DNA of 32,683 bases from an uncultured Solirubrobacteraceae bacterium (GCA_955652345.1 CATPBV010000089.1:1-32683), one strand, 5' to 3'; counted from the first letter of the stretch, positions 16,017 through 24,500 are shown. The notes: a model not told the origin generated them from the letters alone. Numbers and translations: made by a program.

Positions 16017-16831
16017 TCGCCCCTCATCAGCCACTCCATCACGGGCAGCTTGACCGCGTTGGGCAGGTAGCGCGATGCAAGCATCGCGGTCCGCATCGGC
16101 AGGCCGGGAACGACCACGCGCTCCCCGGCTGCGAGGCCCTTGACGCCGGCACGCGCGGCCTGCTCGGCCGAGATCAGGGCTGGGCGGGGAAGAGCCTTCT
16201 CGAACGATTGGCCGCCCTTCACCTGCCACCCGGCCTGATCCCAGAACTCCGTCTTCACGGGGCCCGGGCACAGGGCGGTGACCGTCACTCCCCGGCCGGC
16301 GAGCTCCTGGTGGATCGCCTCGGAGAAGCTGAGCACGTAAGCCTTGGCTGCCGCGTACCCCGCTGAGTAAGGCATCGGCTGCATGCCCGCGGTCGAGGCG
16401 ACGTTCAGGATCGCACCGCGCCCGCGCTTCACCATCGCGGGTACGAATGCCGAGCTCAGCGCGACGACCGCCTCGACCAGCACGCGCACCTGCTGGAGCT
16501 CGCGTTCGGCCGGCGACTCGTGGAAAGGCCCGCCGGTCGCAAACCCCGCGTTGTTGACGAGGATCTCGACGTCGACTCCCAGGTGGGCAATTCGCCCAGG
16601 GAGCCTGGAACGAGAGGCGGCGTTTGCGAGATCGCACGCGAGTGCGTGCGCGCGGATTCCATGAGCGTCGTGAAGCTCTCCGGCGAGCGCGACGAGCCGG
16701 TCCTTTCGGCGCGCCACAAGCACCAGCCCGTGCCCGCGGGCCGCGAGCTCGCGCGCGATCTCGGTCCCGATCCCGGCAGAGGCGCCCGTGACCAGGGCGG
16801 CGGACGAGGGATTTGGGTCCGGGAGGCTCAC
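16013..16831 (-). CDS. Short-chain dehydrogenase/reductase
   Basis: This is a 272-residue classical SDR. The cofactor-binding loop is TGASAGIG, followed by NNAGFATGG, then NVASTAGMQPMPYSAGYAAAK, where the Tyr and Lys of YAAAK are catalytic, and CPGPVKTEF. The layout suits NADP(H)-dependent reductases with broad or lipid-like substrates. The start is GTG at 16831, with a GAGGG tract just before it. It is translationally coupled to the glyoxalase-fold gene downstream. Upstream it faces fabD across an 86-base gap that contains a strong inverted repeat. Confidence 0.88.
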   Translation of the reverse strand: MSLPDPNPSSAALVTGASAGIGTEIARELAARGHGLVLVARRKDRLVALAGELHDAHGIRAHALACDLANAASRSRLPGRIAHLGVDVEILVNNAGFATGGPFHESPAERELQQVRVLVEAVVALSSAFVPAMVKRGRGAILNVASTAGMQPMPYSAGYAAAKAYVLSFSEAIHQELAGRGVTVTALCPGPVKTEFWDQAGWQVKGGQSFEKALPRPALISAEQAARAGVKGLAAGERVVVPGLPMRTAMLASRYLPNAVKLPVMEWLMRGE

Positions 16832-16840
16832 GCCCTCAAT

Positions 16841-16873
16841 TGGACCACATCCCCCCGAACGGGGGGAAGTCCA
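16841..16873. promoter_or_regulatory. Inverted repeat, likely operator between the SDR gene and fabD
   Basis: The core at 16851-16866 is CCCCCCG-AA-CGGGGGG, two 7-base arms around a central AA. It is flanked by a second pair of arms, TGGAC (16841-16845) and GTCCA (16869-16873), offset by 5 and 2 bases. The site lies between the divergent starts of the SDR gene (16831) and fabD (16918), where a regulator of fatty acid synthesis could act on either. The symmetry is seen directly; a regulatory role is inferred, and a hairpin terminator or RNA structure is an alternative. Confidence 0.45.
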
Positions 16874-16906
16874 CGATAAGGCTGTATCCCCGCGAGCGCT
16901 CCCGCG

Positions 16907-16912
16907 TACGCT
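16907..16912 (+). promoter_or_regulatory. Possible -10 element of the fab operon
   Basis: TACGCT lies 5 bases before the fabD ATG and matches the TAnnnT layout seen before several other genes here. It would start transcription at or next to the start codon. No clear -35 element is visible upstream. Confidence 0.35.
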
Positions 16913-16917
16913 GGGTG

Positions 16918-17754
16918 ATGGGTCTCACGGCCATAATTTTCCCTGGACAGGGCAGCCAGACCACCGAGATGCGGGAGCTCGTCGCCGATCTGCGGCCGGA
17001 CCTCCTCGAGCGGGTCGTCGCGGCCGTCGGCGAGGACCCGTTCCCGCGCGTGGATGACGGCACGCAGTTCGCCCAGCCGGCGATCTTCGTCGCGAGCCTC
17101 GCGGGCTGGGATTCGCTGGGGCACCCCGACGGCGATTTCATGGCGGGCCATTCGCTCGGCGAGCTCGCCGCGCTGGTCGCTGCCGGTTCGCTGGCCGAAG
17201 GCGACGGGATCGAGCTTGTGGCGCTCAGGGGGCGGCTGATGGCTCGGGCCGGTGAGCGCGAGGGCGACGGCGGGATGCTCGCGCTGCTCGGCGCAGGAGC
17301 TGCGGAGCACGCAGCCGAGCTCGCCGAGGCGCACGGCCTGTCGGTCGCCAACGACAACTCCCCCCAGCAGATCGTTCTGTCGGGCGCCCGCGCCGCGCTT
17401 CCGAAGGCCGCGGAGCACGCGGAGGAGCTGGGGCTGAGGCCGAAGGAGCTTCCGGTAGCCGGTGCGTTTCACTCGCCGATGATGGCCTCGGCGGTGCCGG
17501 AATTCGTCACCGCGCTCGCGGAGGTGAGCTTCCGGACGCCCCGGGTACCCGTCCTGTCGGCGGTCACCGCGATGCCATTCGAAGACCCGCGCGAGCAGCT
17601 CGCCCAGGCGCTGACCAAGTCCGTGCGCTGGCGGGAGGTCGTCCTCGCCCTCCACGACGGGGGCGTCGAGGAGTTCGTCGAGGTCGGTCCGGGCCGGGTT
17701 CTGACCAGCCTGATCAAGCGCACGCTGAGAACGACGGAGCTCGCCGGTGCCTGA
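16918..17754 (+). CDS. fabD: Malonyl-CoA:ACP transacylase
   Basis: This encodes 278 residues. It moves malonyl groups from CoA to acyl carrier protein for chain elongation. The FPGQGSQ motif (8-14), the nucleophile elbow GHSLGE with Ser79, Arg104 in LRGRLM and His185 in GAFHSPMM give the full transacylase active site. VGPGRVLTSLIKRT near the end is typical of the family. The ATG at 16918 gives the standard N-terminus; earlier in-frame codons read through the promoter region. It is the first gene of a seven-gene cluster, and its last 8 bases overlap fabH. Confidence 0.95.
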   Translation: MGLTAIIFPGQGSQTTEMRELVADLRPDLLERVVAAVGEDPFPRVDDGTQFAQPAIFVASLAGWDSLGHPDGDFMAGHSLGELAALVAAGSLAEGDGIELVALRGRLMARAGEREGDGGMLALLGAGAAEHAAELAEAHGLSVANDNSPQQIVLSGARAALPKAAEHAEELGLRPKELPVAGAFHSPMMASAVPEFVTALAEVSFRTPRVPVLSAVTAMPFEDPREQLAQALTKSVRWREVVLALHDGGVEEFVEVGPGRVLTSLIKRTLRTTELAGA

Positions 17755-18766
17755 CCCGACCGCCACGACGACCGTCGAGCCCACCGCGCTCGGATTCCCC
17801 GCTGCCTTGCGCCGCGCCGCGATGCTGTCGCTCTCGACGCTGTTGCCCGAGGGCCGCCTCACGAACGAGGAACTCGCCTCTCGCCTTGGCGTGACCGAGG
17901 ACTGGATCTTCTCGCGCACCGGCGTGCGCGAGCGCCCGATCGCGGGCCCGGAGGATCGCCTGTCGGATTTCGCCGCGCGCGCCGGAGCGGCTGCGCTACG
18001 TCGGGCGGAGGTCGATCCGGGCGAGGTTGACCTGGTGATCGTCGGAACGCTGACCCAGGATGAGCTCACGCCTAACACTGCGCCGCTGGTCGCGGACGCG
18101 ATCGGCGCTCGCCACGCCGGCGCCGTCGATGTTGGCGCGGCCTGCACGGCGTTCCTGACCGGGCTGCAGCTCGGGACCGCGCAGATCGAGGCGGGGCGTG
18201 CCGAGTGTGTGCTTCTCGTCGGCGCCGACTTCGTCTCGCGGATCACCGACTACGACGACAAGCGCTCGGCGCCGCTGTTCGGCGACGGAGTCGGCGCCAC
18301 GGTGCTTGGAGTGGCCGACGGCGAGCACGGAGTGATAGGGCCGATCATCCTCGGGTCGGACGGCTCGCAAGCACAGGCGATCCAGATAGGGCATTCAGAT
18401 CGGCTGCTGCGAATGGACGGCCCGGAGGTGTATCGCAACGCCGTGATGCGGATGAGCGAGGTGACCGTCGCGGCCGTCCGCCAGGCGGGGCTGACGCTCG
18501 CCGACATCGACCTGTTCGTCTACCACCAGGCCAACGGTCGCATAACCCGTGCGCTCGGCGAGAGGCTCGGGCTGGCTCCCGAGCGCGTTGTGGACTGCAT
18601 CGCAGGGCTTGGGAACTCGTCTGCCGCGACGCTCCCGCTGGGGTTGATCGCTGCCCACCGCGATGGGCGCCTGCGGCCCGGAGCGCGGGTGCTCTTGTGC
18701 GCGTTCGGCGCTGGCTTCACGTGGGGCGGAGGCGTGCTCGAATGGGGTGGGATGGCCGATGACTGA
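17747..18766 (+). CDS. fabH: 3-oxoacyl-ACP synthase III
   Basis: This 339-residue condensing enzyme starts fatty acid chains from an acyl-CoA primer and malonyl-ACP. The catalytic triad is Cys133 (GAACTAFLTG), His260 (VYHQANGRI) and Asn290 (GLGNSSAATLPLG). The first 25 or so residues are a short extension before the usual fold. The start is GTG at 17747, overlapping the fabD stop by 8 bases. In branched-chain producers FabH takes isobutyryl- or isovaleryl-CoA. The HMG-CoA lyase/carboxylase pair in this window suggests leucine-derived acyl-CoAs exist in the cell, but primer choice cannot be read here. Confidence 0.94.
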   Translation: MPDPTATTTVEPTALGFPAALRRAAMLSLSTLLPEGRLTNEELASRLGVTEDWIFSRTGVRERPIAGPEDRLSDFAARAGAAALRRAEVDPGEVDLVIVGTLTQDELTPNTAPLVADAIGARHAGAVDVGAACTAFLTGLQLGTAQIEAGRAECVLLVGADFVSRITDYDDKRSAPLFGDGVGATVLGVADGEHGVIGPIILGSDGSQAQAIQIGHSDRLLRMDGPEVYRNAVMRMSEVTVAAVRQAGLTLADIDLFVYHQANGRITRALGERLGLAPERVVDCIAGLGNSSAATLPLGLIAAHRDGRLRPGARVLLCAFGAGFTWGGGVLEWGGMADD

Positions 18767-19493
18767 GCGAGCTGGAGCCGCGCTCGTCACGGGCGCCTCG
18801 CGCGGAATCGGCGCGGCGATCGCGCGCGCGCTCGCGCGCGACGGCTGGCCCGTGGGCGTCAACTACCGAAGCGAGGCCGAGCGAGCAGGCGGCGTGGTCG
18901 ATGAGATCGAGCGCACGGGAGGGCAGGCAGTCGCGCTCGCGGGCGACGTGGCAGATCCCTCGACACCCGACCAGCTGTTCGAAGCGCTCGAGTCGCGGTT
19001 CGACCGCCCGGTCCTCGTGCTGGTCAACAACGCGGGCATCAACCGCGACGACCTCACGCCTTCGTTGCGCGACGAGCAGTGGGACGCGGTGATCGACACC
19101 GACCTCACGGCGGCGTTCCGTCTGACCCGCCGTGCGCTGCGCCCGATGCTCCGGGCGCGCTCGGGGCGGATCGTCAACATCTCGTCGGTCGTCGCGCTCC
19201 GCGCCAACCCCGGACAGGCCAACTACGCAGCCGCCAAGGCCGGTTTGATCGCTCTGACCAAGACCGCCGCCGTGGAGGTAGCCCGCCGGGGCGTTACAGT
19301 CAATGCGGTAGCGCCCGGCTGGATTGATACCGAGATGACGGCCGGCGTCGCCAGCGACCTGCTCGCCGCGGTTCCGGCCCGCCGCGCAGGTACTCCCGAA
19401 GAGGTCGCGTCGTGCGTGCGGTTTCTAGCCTCCGACGAGGCGAGCTATGTCACCGGTGCCGTGCTTACGGTCGACGGCGGCCTATCCGCCTGA
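18759..19493 (+). CDS. fabG: 3-oxoacyl-ACP reductase
   Basis: This encodes 244 residues. It reduces 3-oxoacyl-ACP with NADPH in the elongation cycle. TGASRGIG (11-18) binds the cofactor; NNAG follows at 90-93; Ser142/143, Tyr156 and Lys160 (NYAAAK) are the active site; VAPGWIDTEMT and the C-terminal VTGAVLTVDGGL are classic FabG features. The ATG at 18759 overlaps the fabH stop by 8 bases. Its place between fabH and acpP makes the fatty acid role much likelier than a general SDR role. Confidence 0.93.
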   Translation: MTERAGAALVTGASRGIGAAIARALARDGWPVGVNYRSEAERAGGVVDEIERTGGQAVALAGDVADPSTPDQLFEALESRFDRPVLVLVNNAGINRDDLTPSLRDEQWDAVIDTDLTAAFRLTRRALRPMLRARSGRIVNISSVVALRANPGQANYAAAKAGLIALTKTAAVEVARRGVTVNAVAPGWIDTEMTAGVASDLLAAVPARRAGTPEEVASCVRFLASDEASYVTGAVLTVDGGLSA

Positions 19494-19522
19494 ACAGAAC
19501 TAAATCCGAAAAGGAGCAGGAC

Positions 19523-19768
19523 ATGTCAACAGTCACCAAAGAGCAGGTCGAGGCCCGAGTGGTCGAGACGCTCGCAAGCTTCGGTCCCGACGCGGATCAG
19601 ATCACCCGGGAGTCCACCTTCCAGGAGCTCGACATCGATTCGCTCGACCTCGTCGAGCTCGCGCAGGTGGTCGAGGACGAGTACGGCGTGGTCCTCAAGG
19701 GCGAGGACATGAAGGATCTGCGCACCGTCGGCGACGCCGTCGATCTGATCGTCAGCCGGGCTGAGTAG
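19523..19768 (+). CDS. acpP: Acyl carrier protein
   Basis: This encodes 81 residues, acidic and four-helical. Ser40 in LDIDSLDLVEL is the site for the 4'-phosphopantetheine arm that carries growing acyl chains. A strong ribosome binding site, AAGGAG (19511-19516), lies 6 bases before the ATG. It is the best such site in the cluster, as expected for a protein needed in large amounts. The 29-base gap before it and the 14-base gap after it are the largest within the fab cluster. Confidence 0.96.
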   Translation: MSTVTKEQVEARVVETLASFGPDADQITRESTFQELDIDSLDLVELAQVVEDEYGVVLKGEDMKDLRTVGDAVDLIVSRAE

Positions 19769-19782
19769 ATCCAGAACTCCAA

Positions 19783-20994
19783 GTGAAGCGAAGAGTCCTC
19801 ATAACCGGAATCGGCGCGGTCACGCCGCTCGGCGTCGGCGCGCGGACACTGCACGAGCGCTGGGCCGCCGGCGTGTGCGGGATTCGCGACGGCGCCGGCG
19901 CCTGCGACGAGTTCGAGCCGAGCGACCACCTGTCGCTCAAGGAGATCCGCCGCCTCGACCGCTTCGCGCAGCTCGCGGTCGTCGCCGCCGGAGAGGCCCT
20001 GGCGCAGGCCGGCTGGGAGCAGGATTCTCCCTATGACGCGCTGAAGATTGGATGCGTGGTCGCAACGGGAATCGGTGGGATCGGCACGGTTGAGACCCAG
20101 CACGACATGATGCGCGATCGCGGAGCGGAGAGGGTTTCCCCCCTCGGGATCCCTCTGTACATGCCAAACGCGGCCGCTGCGGCGGTCTCGATGAAGCACC
20201 ATCTCCAGGGCCAGTCCTACGGGGTCGTCTCGGCTTGCGCGAGCGGCGCGCACGCCGTCGGATCGGCGATGCGGATGATCCAGTACGGCGACGCCGACGC
20301 GGCGGTGGCGGGCGGAAGCGAGGCAACCCTGACCGAGTTCGGCTTCGCCTGCTTCAACGCCATGCAGGCGCTGTCCCCGTCCGGGATATCGCGTCCGTTC
20401 GATCTTCGGCGCGACGGCTTCGTGATGGGCGAGGGGGCGGGGATCCTCGTGCTCGAGGAGGCTGAGGCCGCGCGGGCCCGAGGAGCGACGATCCTCGGAG
20501 AGGTGATCGGCTATGGCTCGACCTCGGACGCCTTCCACCTGACCGCGCCCGAGCCGAGCGGAGAGCCCGGTTCGCGTGCGATCGAGCTGGCTCTGAAAGA
20601 CGCCGGACTTGCGCCGCAGGACATCAGCTACGTCAACGCCCACGGCACGTCTACGCCGCTCAACGACGCCACCGAGACTGCGGCGCTCAAGCGCGCGCTC
20701 GGCGATGAGCGGGCCAAGCAGGTTCCGGTGTCATCGACCAAGTCGGCGATCGGTCACCTACTCGGCGCCGCCGGGGCGGTCGAGGCGGTGGCGACCGTCG
20801 AGACGCTCCGCACCCGCGTGATCCCACCGACTCTCGGCTACGAGGTGCCAGATCCCGAGCTCGACCTCGATTACGTCCCCGGCGAGGCGCGGCCGCTGCT
20901 GGCGGCCAACGGCGGCCCACCGGTCGCGGTCTCGAACTCGTTTGCGTTCGGGGGGCACAACGTGGCGCTGGTGCTGAGGGGCGCGCCGTCATGA
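19783..20994 (+). CDS. fabF: 3-oxoacyl-ACP synthase II
   Basis: This 403-residue elongating condensing enzyme uses malonyl-ACP. The active site is Cys152 (SACASGAHAVG), His287 (VNAHGTSTPLND) and His325 (KSAIGHLLGAAGAVE), with Lys320 nearby. FGGHNVALVL is the usual C-terminal signature. The start is GTG at 19783, giving MKRRVLITGIGAVTPLG. Only one copy is present, whereas mycobacteria carry the kasA/kasB pair at this position. The stop overlaps the start of accD. Confidence 0.95.
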   Translation: MKRRVLITGIGAVTPLGVGARTLHERWAAGVCGIRDGAGACDEFEPSDHLSLKEIRRLDRFAQLAVVAAGEALAQAGWEQDSPYDALKIGCVVATGIGGIGTVETQHDMMRDRGAERVSPLGIPLYMPNAAAAAVSMKHHLQGQSYGVVSACASGAHAVGSAMRMIQYGDADAAVAGGSEATLTEFGFACFNAMQALSPSGISRPFDLRRDGFVMGEGAGILVLEEAEAARARGATILGEVIGYGSTSDAFHLTAPEPSGEPGSRAIELALKDAGLAPQDISYVNAHGTSTPLNDATETAALKRALGDERAKQVPVSSTKSAIGHLLGAAGAVEAVATVETLRTRVIPPTLGYEVPDPELDLDYVPGEARPLLAANGGPPVAVSNSFAFGGHNVALVLRGAPS

Positions 20995-22463
20995 GCGCTA
21001 CCGCGATTCCGAATCGTGAGCTGCGCGAGCGGACGCGCGCTCCCGCGCCATCGGGCGCCGAGCGGCTGAGCCCGATCGAGCGGCTGGAGGCCCTCTGCGA
21101 TCCCGGAAGCGTCCAGCCGATCCGGACGCGCGTAACCTCGCGCGTGCTCGGGGATCGCGCACGCGACGGCGACGGCGTGATCGGCGCCACCGGCGCCGTG
21201 GGCGGACGGCCGATAGCGTGCTACGCCCAGGACGGGTCGTATCTCGGCGGCTCGCTCGGCGAGCGCCACGCCGAGACGATCGTGCGTGTGCTGCAGACCG
21301 CGGAGCGGGCCAGGGTTCCCGTCGTGGGATTCGTCGAGTCGGGCGGCGCCCGTATGCAGGAGGGCACCGCCGCGCTCGCGGGCTATGGCCGGATCTTCCG
21401 CCACACGGTGCGTCTGACCGGGGTGGTGCCGCAGATCTCCGTGGTGTCGGGAGCTTCGGCGGGCGGCGGCGCCTACTCCCCGGCGCTCACCGACCTGATC
21501 GTGATGACCGCCGACGCGGCGATGTTCTTGACGGGGCCCGGCGTGGTGCGCGAGGCGCTCGGCGAGGAGATCGATGCCCAGTCACTTGGAGGCGCGCGGG
21601 TGCACGAGCACAACGGGGTCTGCCATCTCGTCGAGCGCGACGATCGCAGCGCCGCGGCGCGGGTCCGGGACATCCTCTCGTATCTGCCCTCGTATGCCGG
21701 CGAGCGGGTGCCGCGCGCCGAGTCGCTGCCCCCCGAGCTCGAGGACCCCGCCGCTGTCGTGCCGTTCGAGGCACGCCGGGCGTATGACATCCGCGAGGCA
21801 CTGCGCGGAATCGTCGATGCCGGGTCGCTGCTCGAGCTGTGGCCGCGCTGGGCACGCAACGCGGTGACGGCGTTCGCACGAATCGACGGCCGCCCTGTCG
21901 GCATCGTCGCCAACCAGCCGCACTACCTCGGGGGCGTGCTCGACGCCGCAGGCTCCGAGAAGGCTGCCCGGTTCGTCGGCTTCTGTGACTCGTTTGGGCT
22001 GCCGCTGCTCGCTGTCGTCGACACACCAGGCTTCATGCCGGGCTCAAAGCAGGAGCAGGCCGGGGTGATCCGGTATGGCGCCTCGCTCGTCCGGGCGTTT
22101 GCGTCCGCGCGCGTGCCGAAGCTGACCGTCGTCCTGCGCAAGTCCTACGGCGGGGCTTTCATCACGATGAACTCGCGAGATCTGGGCGCCGATCTGGTGA
22201 TCGCGTGGCCCGACGCCGAGCTCGGGATCATGAGCGCGCGCGCAGCGGTCGGCATCGTCAACCGCCGCGAGCTGAGCGCGGCCGACGATCCCGAGGCCGA
22301 GCGCGGACGGCTCGCTGACGCTTACGCCGAGGAGCACCTGACGGCCGAGGCGGCGGCGGCAGGTGGGTTCGTCGATGAGATCGTCGAGCCCCGAGCGACG
22401 CGCGCACGTCTGGCGTGGGCGCTGAGCACCCTGGCTGGGGCACGGCCGCCCGCTCGCCCGTGA
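20991..22463 (+). CDS. accD: Acyl-CoA carboxylase carboxyltransferase (beta) subunit, AccD6-like
   Basis: This 490-residue carboxyltransferase moves CO2 from biotin to acetyl- or propionyl-CoA. Both halves of the crotonase-like fold are present, with SGASAGGGAYSPAL and VDTPGFMPG/RKSYGGAFITMNSRDLGAD. An Ile follows GGAF at the place where an Asp restricts PccB enzymes to propionyl-CoA and an Ile permits acetyl-CoA in Streptomyces AccB; I place the alignment by eye. This fits malonyl-CoA supply for the fab cluster. The order fabF then accD mirrors the kasB-accD6 end of the mycobacterial operon. The biotin carboxylase/carrier subunit is not in the window. The ATG overlaps the fabF stop by 4 bases and the stop overlaps fabI. 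Confidence 0.92.
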   Translation: MSATAIPNRELRERTRAPAPSGAERLSPIERLEALCDPGSVQPIRTRVTSRVLGDRARDGDGVIGATGAVGGRPIACYAQDGSYLGGSLGERHAETIVRVLQTAERARVPVVGFVESGGARMQEGTAALAGYGRIFRHTVRLTGVVPQISVVSGASAGGGAYSPALTDLIVMTADAAMFLTGPGVVREALGEEIDAQSLGGARVHEHNGVCHLVERDDRSAAARVRDILSYLPSYAGERVPRAESLPPELEDPAAVVPFEARRAYDIREALRGIVDAGSLLELWPRWARNAVTAFARIDGRPVGIVANQPHYLGGVLDAAGSEKAARFVGFCDSFGLPLLAVVDTPGFMPGSKQEQAGVIRYGASLVRAFASARVPKLTVVLRKSYGGAFITMNSRDLGADLVIAWPDAELGIMSARAAVGIVNRRELSAADDPEAERGRLADAYAEEHLTAEAAAAGGFVDEIVEPRATRARLAWALSTLAGARPPARP

Positions 22464-23233
22464 TCCTCGCCGGCAAGCGCCTCCTGATAACGGGTGTCAT
22501 CACGAAGGACTCGATCGCGTTCCACGTCGCCGAGCGGGCGCAGCGGGAGGGAGCGTCGGTGCTGCTGACGAGCTTCGGTCGCGTGCGCCGCCTGACCGAG
22601 CGCGCCGCGCAGCGTCTCGGAGAGCCGGTCGAGGTGCTCGAGCTCGATGTCAACAAGCCCGAGGATCTGGCGGCCCTGACCGAGACTCTGTCTGACCGCT
22701 GGGGCTCTCTCGACGGGGCGCTACACGCGATCGCGTTCGCGCCGCAGGACGCGCTCGGCGGCAACTTCATGGCGACCCCGGCTTCGAGCGCGGTCGAGGC
22801 GTTCCAGACGAGCGCGTTTTCGCTGAAGGCGCTCGCGGCATCGCTCGAGCCCCTGATGAGCGGCGGCGGGAGCATCGTCGGAATGGACTTCGATGCCGCC
22901 GTGGCGTGGCCGATCTACGACTGGATGGGCGTCGCCAAGGCTGCGCTCGAGTCGGTCTCCCGCTATCTCGCACGAGATCTGGGGCCGAAGGGGATCCGGG
23001 TCAATCTGGTGTCGGCCGGGCCCCTCGGAACCTTGGCCGCCCGGGGAATCCCTGGGTTCGAACGACTCGCAGACCTGTGGCGTACGCAGGCGCCGCTCGG
23101 TTGGGACATCGACGACCCGGGCCCGGTCGCAAACGCGGTCTGCTTCCTGCTCTCAGACCTCGCGCGCGGGATCACCGGCGAGATCGTGCACGTCGACGGC
23201 GGCTTTCACGCGGTCGGCGCCCCGGCGAACTAG
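22460..23233 (+). CDS. fabI: Enoyl-ACP reductase, InhA-type
   Basis: This 257-residue NADH-dependent enzyme performs the last reduction in each elongation round. Residues 1-20 (MILAGKRLLITGVITKDSIAF) match InhA closely. The active site is Phe144 in MDF, Tyr153 and Lys160 with six residues between (IYDWMGVAKAALES), as in InhA Tyr158 and Lys165. Mycobacterial InhA is the target of isoniazid and triclosan. The start is GTG at 22460, overlapping the accD stop by 4 bases. It closes the seven-gene fab cluster. Confidence 0.94.
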   Translation: MILAGKRLLITGVITKDSIAFHVAERAQREGASVLLTSFGRVRRLTERAAQRLGEPVEVLELDVNKPEDLAALTETLSDRWGSLDGALHAIAFAPQDALGGNFMATPASSAVEAFQTSAFSLKALAASLEPLMSGGGSIVGMDFDAAVAWPIYDWMGVAKAALESVSRYLARDLGPKGIRVNLVSAGPLGTLAARGIPGFERLADLWRTQAPLGWDIDDPGPVANAVCFLLSDLARGITGEIVHVDGGFHAVGAPAN

Positions 23234-23246
23234 CAGCGGCACCGAT

Positions 23247-23252
23247 TACCCT
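23247..23252 (+). promoter_or_regulatory. Possible -10 element for the EamA transporter gene
   Basis: TACCCT lies 6 bases before the ATG at 23259, within the 25-base gap after fabI. The spacing suits a leaderless message. It suggests the transporter gene has its own promoter despite lying close to the fab cluster. Confidence 0.35.
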
Positions 23253-23258
23253 CGGGTG

Positions 23259-24500
23259 ATGGAGCGGTGGCTCTCCAGCGAGCGCAACGTCCGGGTCTGC
23301 GCCGTCCTCGGCGCGGTCGCGATCGCGTTCTCGAGCATCCTCGTCAGGCTCAGCCACGCGTCGCCGTCGACGTCGGCGATCTTCCGGTGCGCGTATGCCC
23401 TTCCGGTGCTCGGCTTGCTCGCCTGGCGGGAGGACCGCCGACACGGGCCTCGGTCCTGGAGCGAGCGGCGAACCGCAGTCGCCGCCGGGGTGTTCTTTGC
23501 CGCCGATCTGATGCTGTGGCACCGCTCGATCGCCGACGTCGGCGCGGGTCTTGCGACTGTGCTCGCGAACGTGCAGGTGGTCCTGGTGCCGCTGGTCGCA
23601 TGGATGGTCCTCGCGGAGCGTCCGGGGCGCAAGGTTCTCGCCGCGTTGCCGGTCGCGCTGCTGGGGGTGCTGCTGATCTCCGGCGCGCTCGAGCACGGTG
23701 CGTATGGCCGGAACCCGACCCGTGGCGCGATCCTGGGCCTCGGCGCCGGCATCGCGTACGTCGGCTTCCTGCTGCTGCTGCGCCGTAGCGGGGCGGATCT
23801 CCGCAGGCCTGCCGGTCCTCTGTTCGACGCGACCGCCGTCGCCGCGGTGTTGTGCGTCCTCGGCGGCGAAGCTCTCGGCGATGCCCATCTCGTGCCGGTC
23901 TGGCCGGGAGCGGCCTGGCTGATCACGCTTGCGCTGACCTCGCAGGTGCTCGGATGGCTCCTGATCGCGGCGTCGCTGCCCCGCCTGAAGGCCGCGCTGG
24001 TATCCGTGCTGCTGACAATCCAGCCGGTTGGGTCGGTCGCGCTTGCCGCGCTGATCCTCGGCGAGTCGCCGAGCGCACTTCAGCTGATCGGCGTTGGGAT
24101 CGTGCTCGCCGGGCTGCTCGTCGCCACCGCTCCGAAGCGGTCTCTATCTGAACAGGTCGTGCGTCTCCGGCCGGATCATCGCGACGGCGCCCGGGCCGTC
24201 GCCGGCGATCACGTGGCGTCCAGCGCCGCGAACCAGCACCACCGGCTGAAGGCCGTCCTTGGTCCGCGCCAGGTCGGCCGCCGCCGCGAGCTCGTCGACG
24301 ACCGCAATCCAGGTGGCCCGCAGCTCCCGCCCGAACGCATCGAGGCGACCGCGCCAGTCCTCGAGCGGTCCGATCCCGGCGCATCCGATCGCGATGTCGG
24401 ACTGGCCTTGGCGCCACGCTCGCCCGAAGGAGTCGGTGATCACCACCCCCGGGCTCACGCCGAGCAGCGAACGGAGCCCCGAGCGCAGCGCCCGCGCTGA
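23259..24500 (+). CDS. EamA/DMT-family transporter with an unusual antisense-coded C-terminal tail
   Basis: Residues 1-295 are a standard EamA (drug/metabolite transporter) protein with about ten membrane helices in two repeats: VLGAVAIAFSSILVRLSH, LATVLANVQVVLVPLVAWMVLAE, and later VSVLLTIQPVGSVALAALILGE. The substrate is unknown; relatives export amino acids or metabolites. A normal member would end near base 24150, but no stop appears until TGA at 24498-24500. The frame therefore adds about 118 hydrophilic, Arg/Pro-rich residues that are the antisense reading of cofE, giving a 357-base convergent overlap. The tail may be real, or the reading may hide a lost stop or a sequence error. Start ATG 23259 follows TACCCT by 6 bases. 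Confidence 0.82.
   Translation: MERWLSSERNVRVCAVLGAVAIAFSSILVRLSHASPSTSAIFRCAYALPVLGLLAWREDRRHGPRSWSERRTAVAAGVFFAADLMLWHRSIADVGAGLATVLANVQVVLVPLVAWMVLAERPGRKVLAALPVALLGVLLISGALEHGAYGRNPTRGAILGLGAGIAYVGFLLLLRRSGADLRRPAGPLFDATAVAAVLCVLGGEALGDAHLVPVWPGAAWLITLALTSQVLGWLLIAASLPRLKAALVSVLLTIQPVGSVALAALILGESPSALQLIGVGIVLAGLLVATAPKRSLSEQVVRLRPDHRDGARAVAGDHVASSAANQHHRLKAVLGPRQVGRRRELVDDRNPGGPQLPPERIEATAPVLERSDPGASDRDVGLALAPRSPEGVGDHHPRAHAEQRTEPRAQRPR

Noticed and set aside
16017..16637. Minus-strand extension of the glyoxalase-fold frame
   Set aside because: It is the shadow frame of the SDR gene at 16013-16831; homology to the fold starts at ATG 16016.
22893..23258. In-frame extension of the EamA frame upstream through fabI
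   Set aside because: It is the alternate frame of fabI, Arg/Ser-rich, and the transporter fold begins only at 23259 with a promoter-like hexamer just before it.
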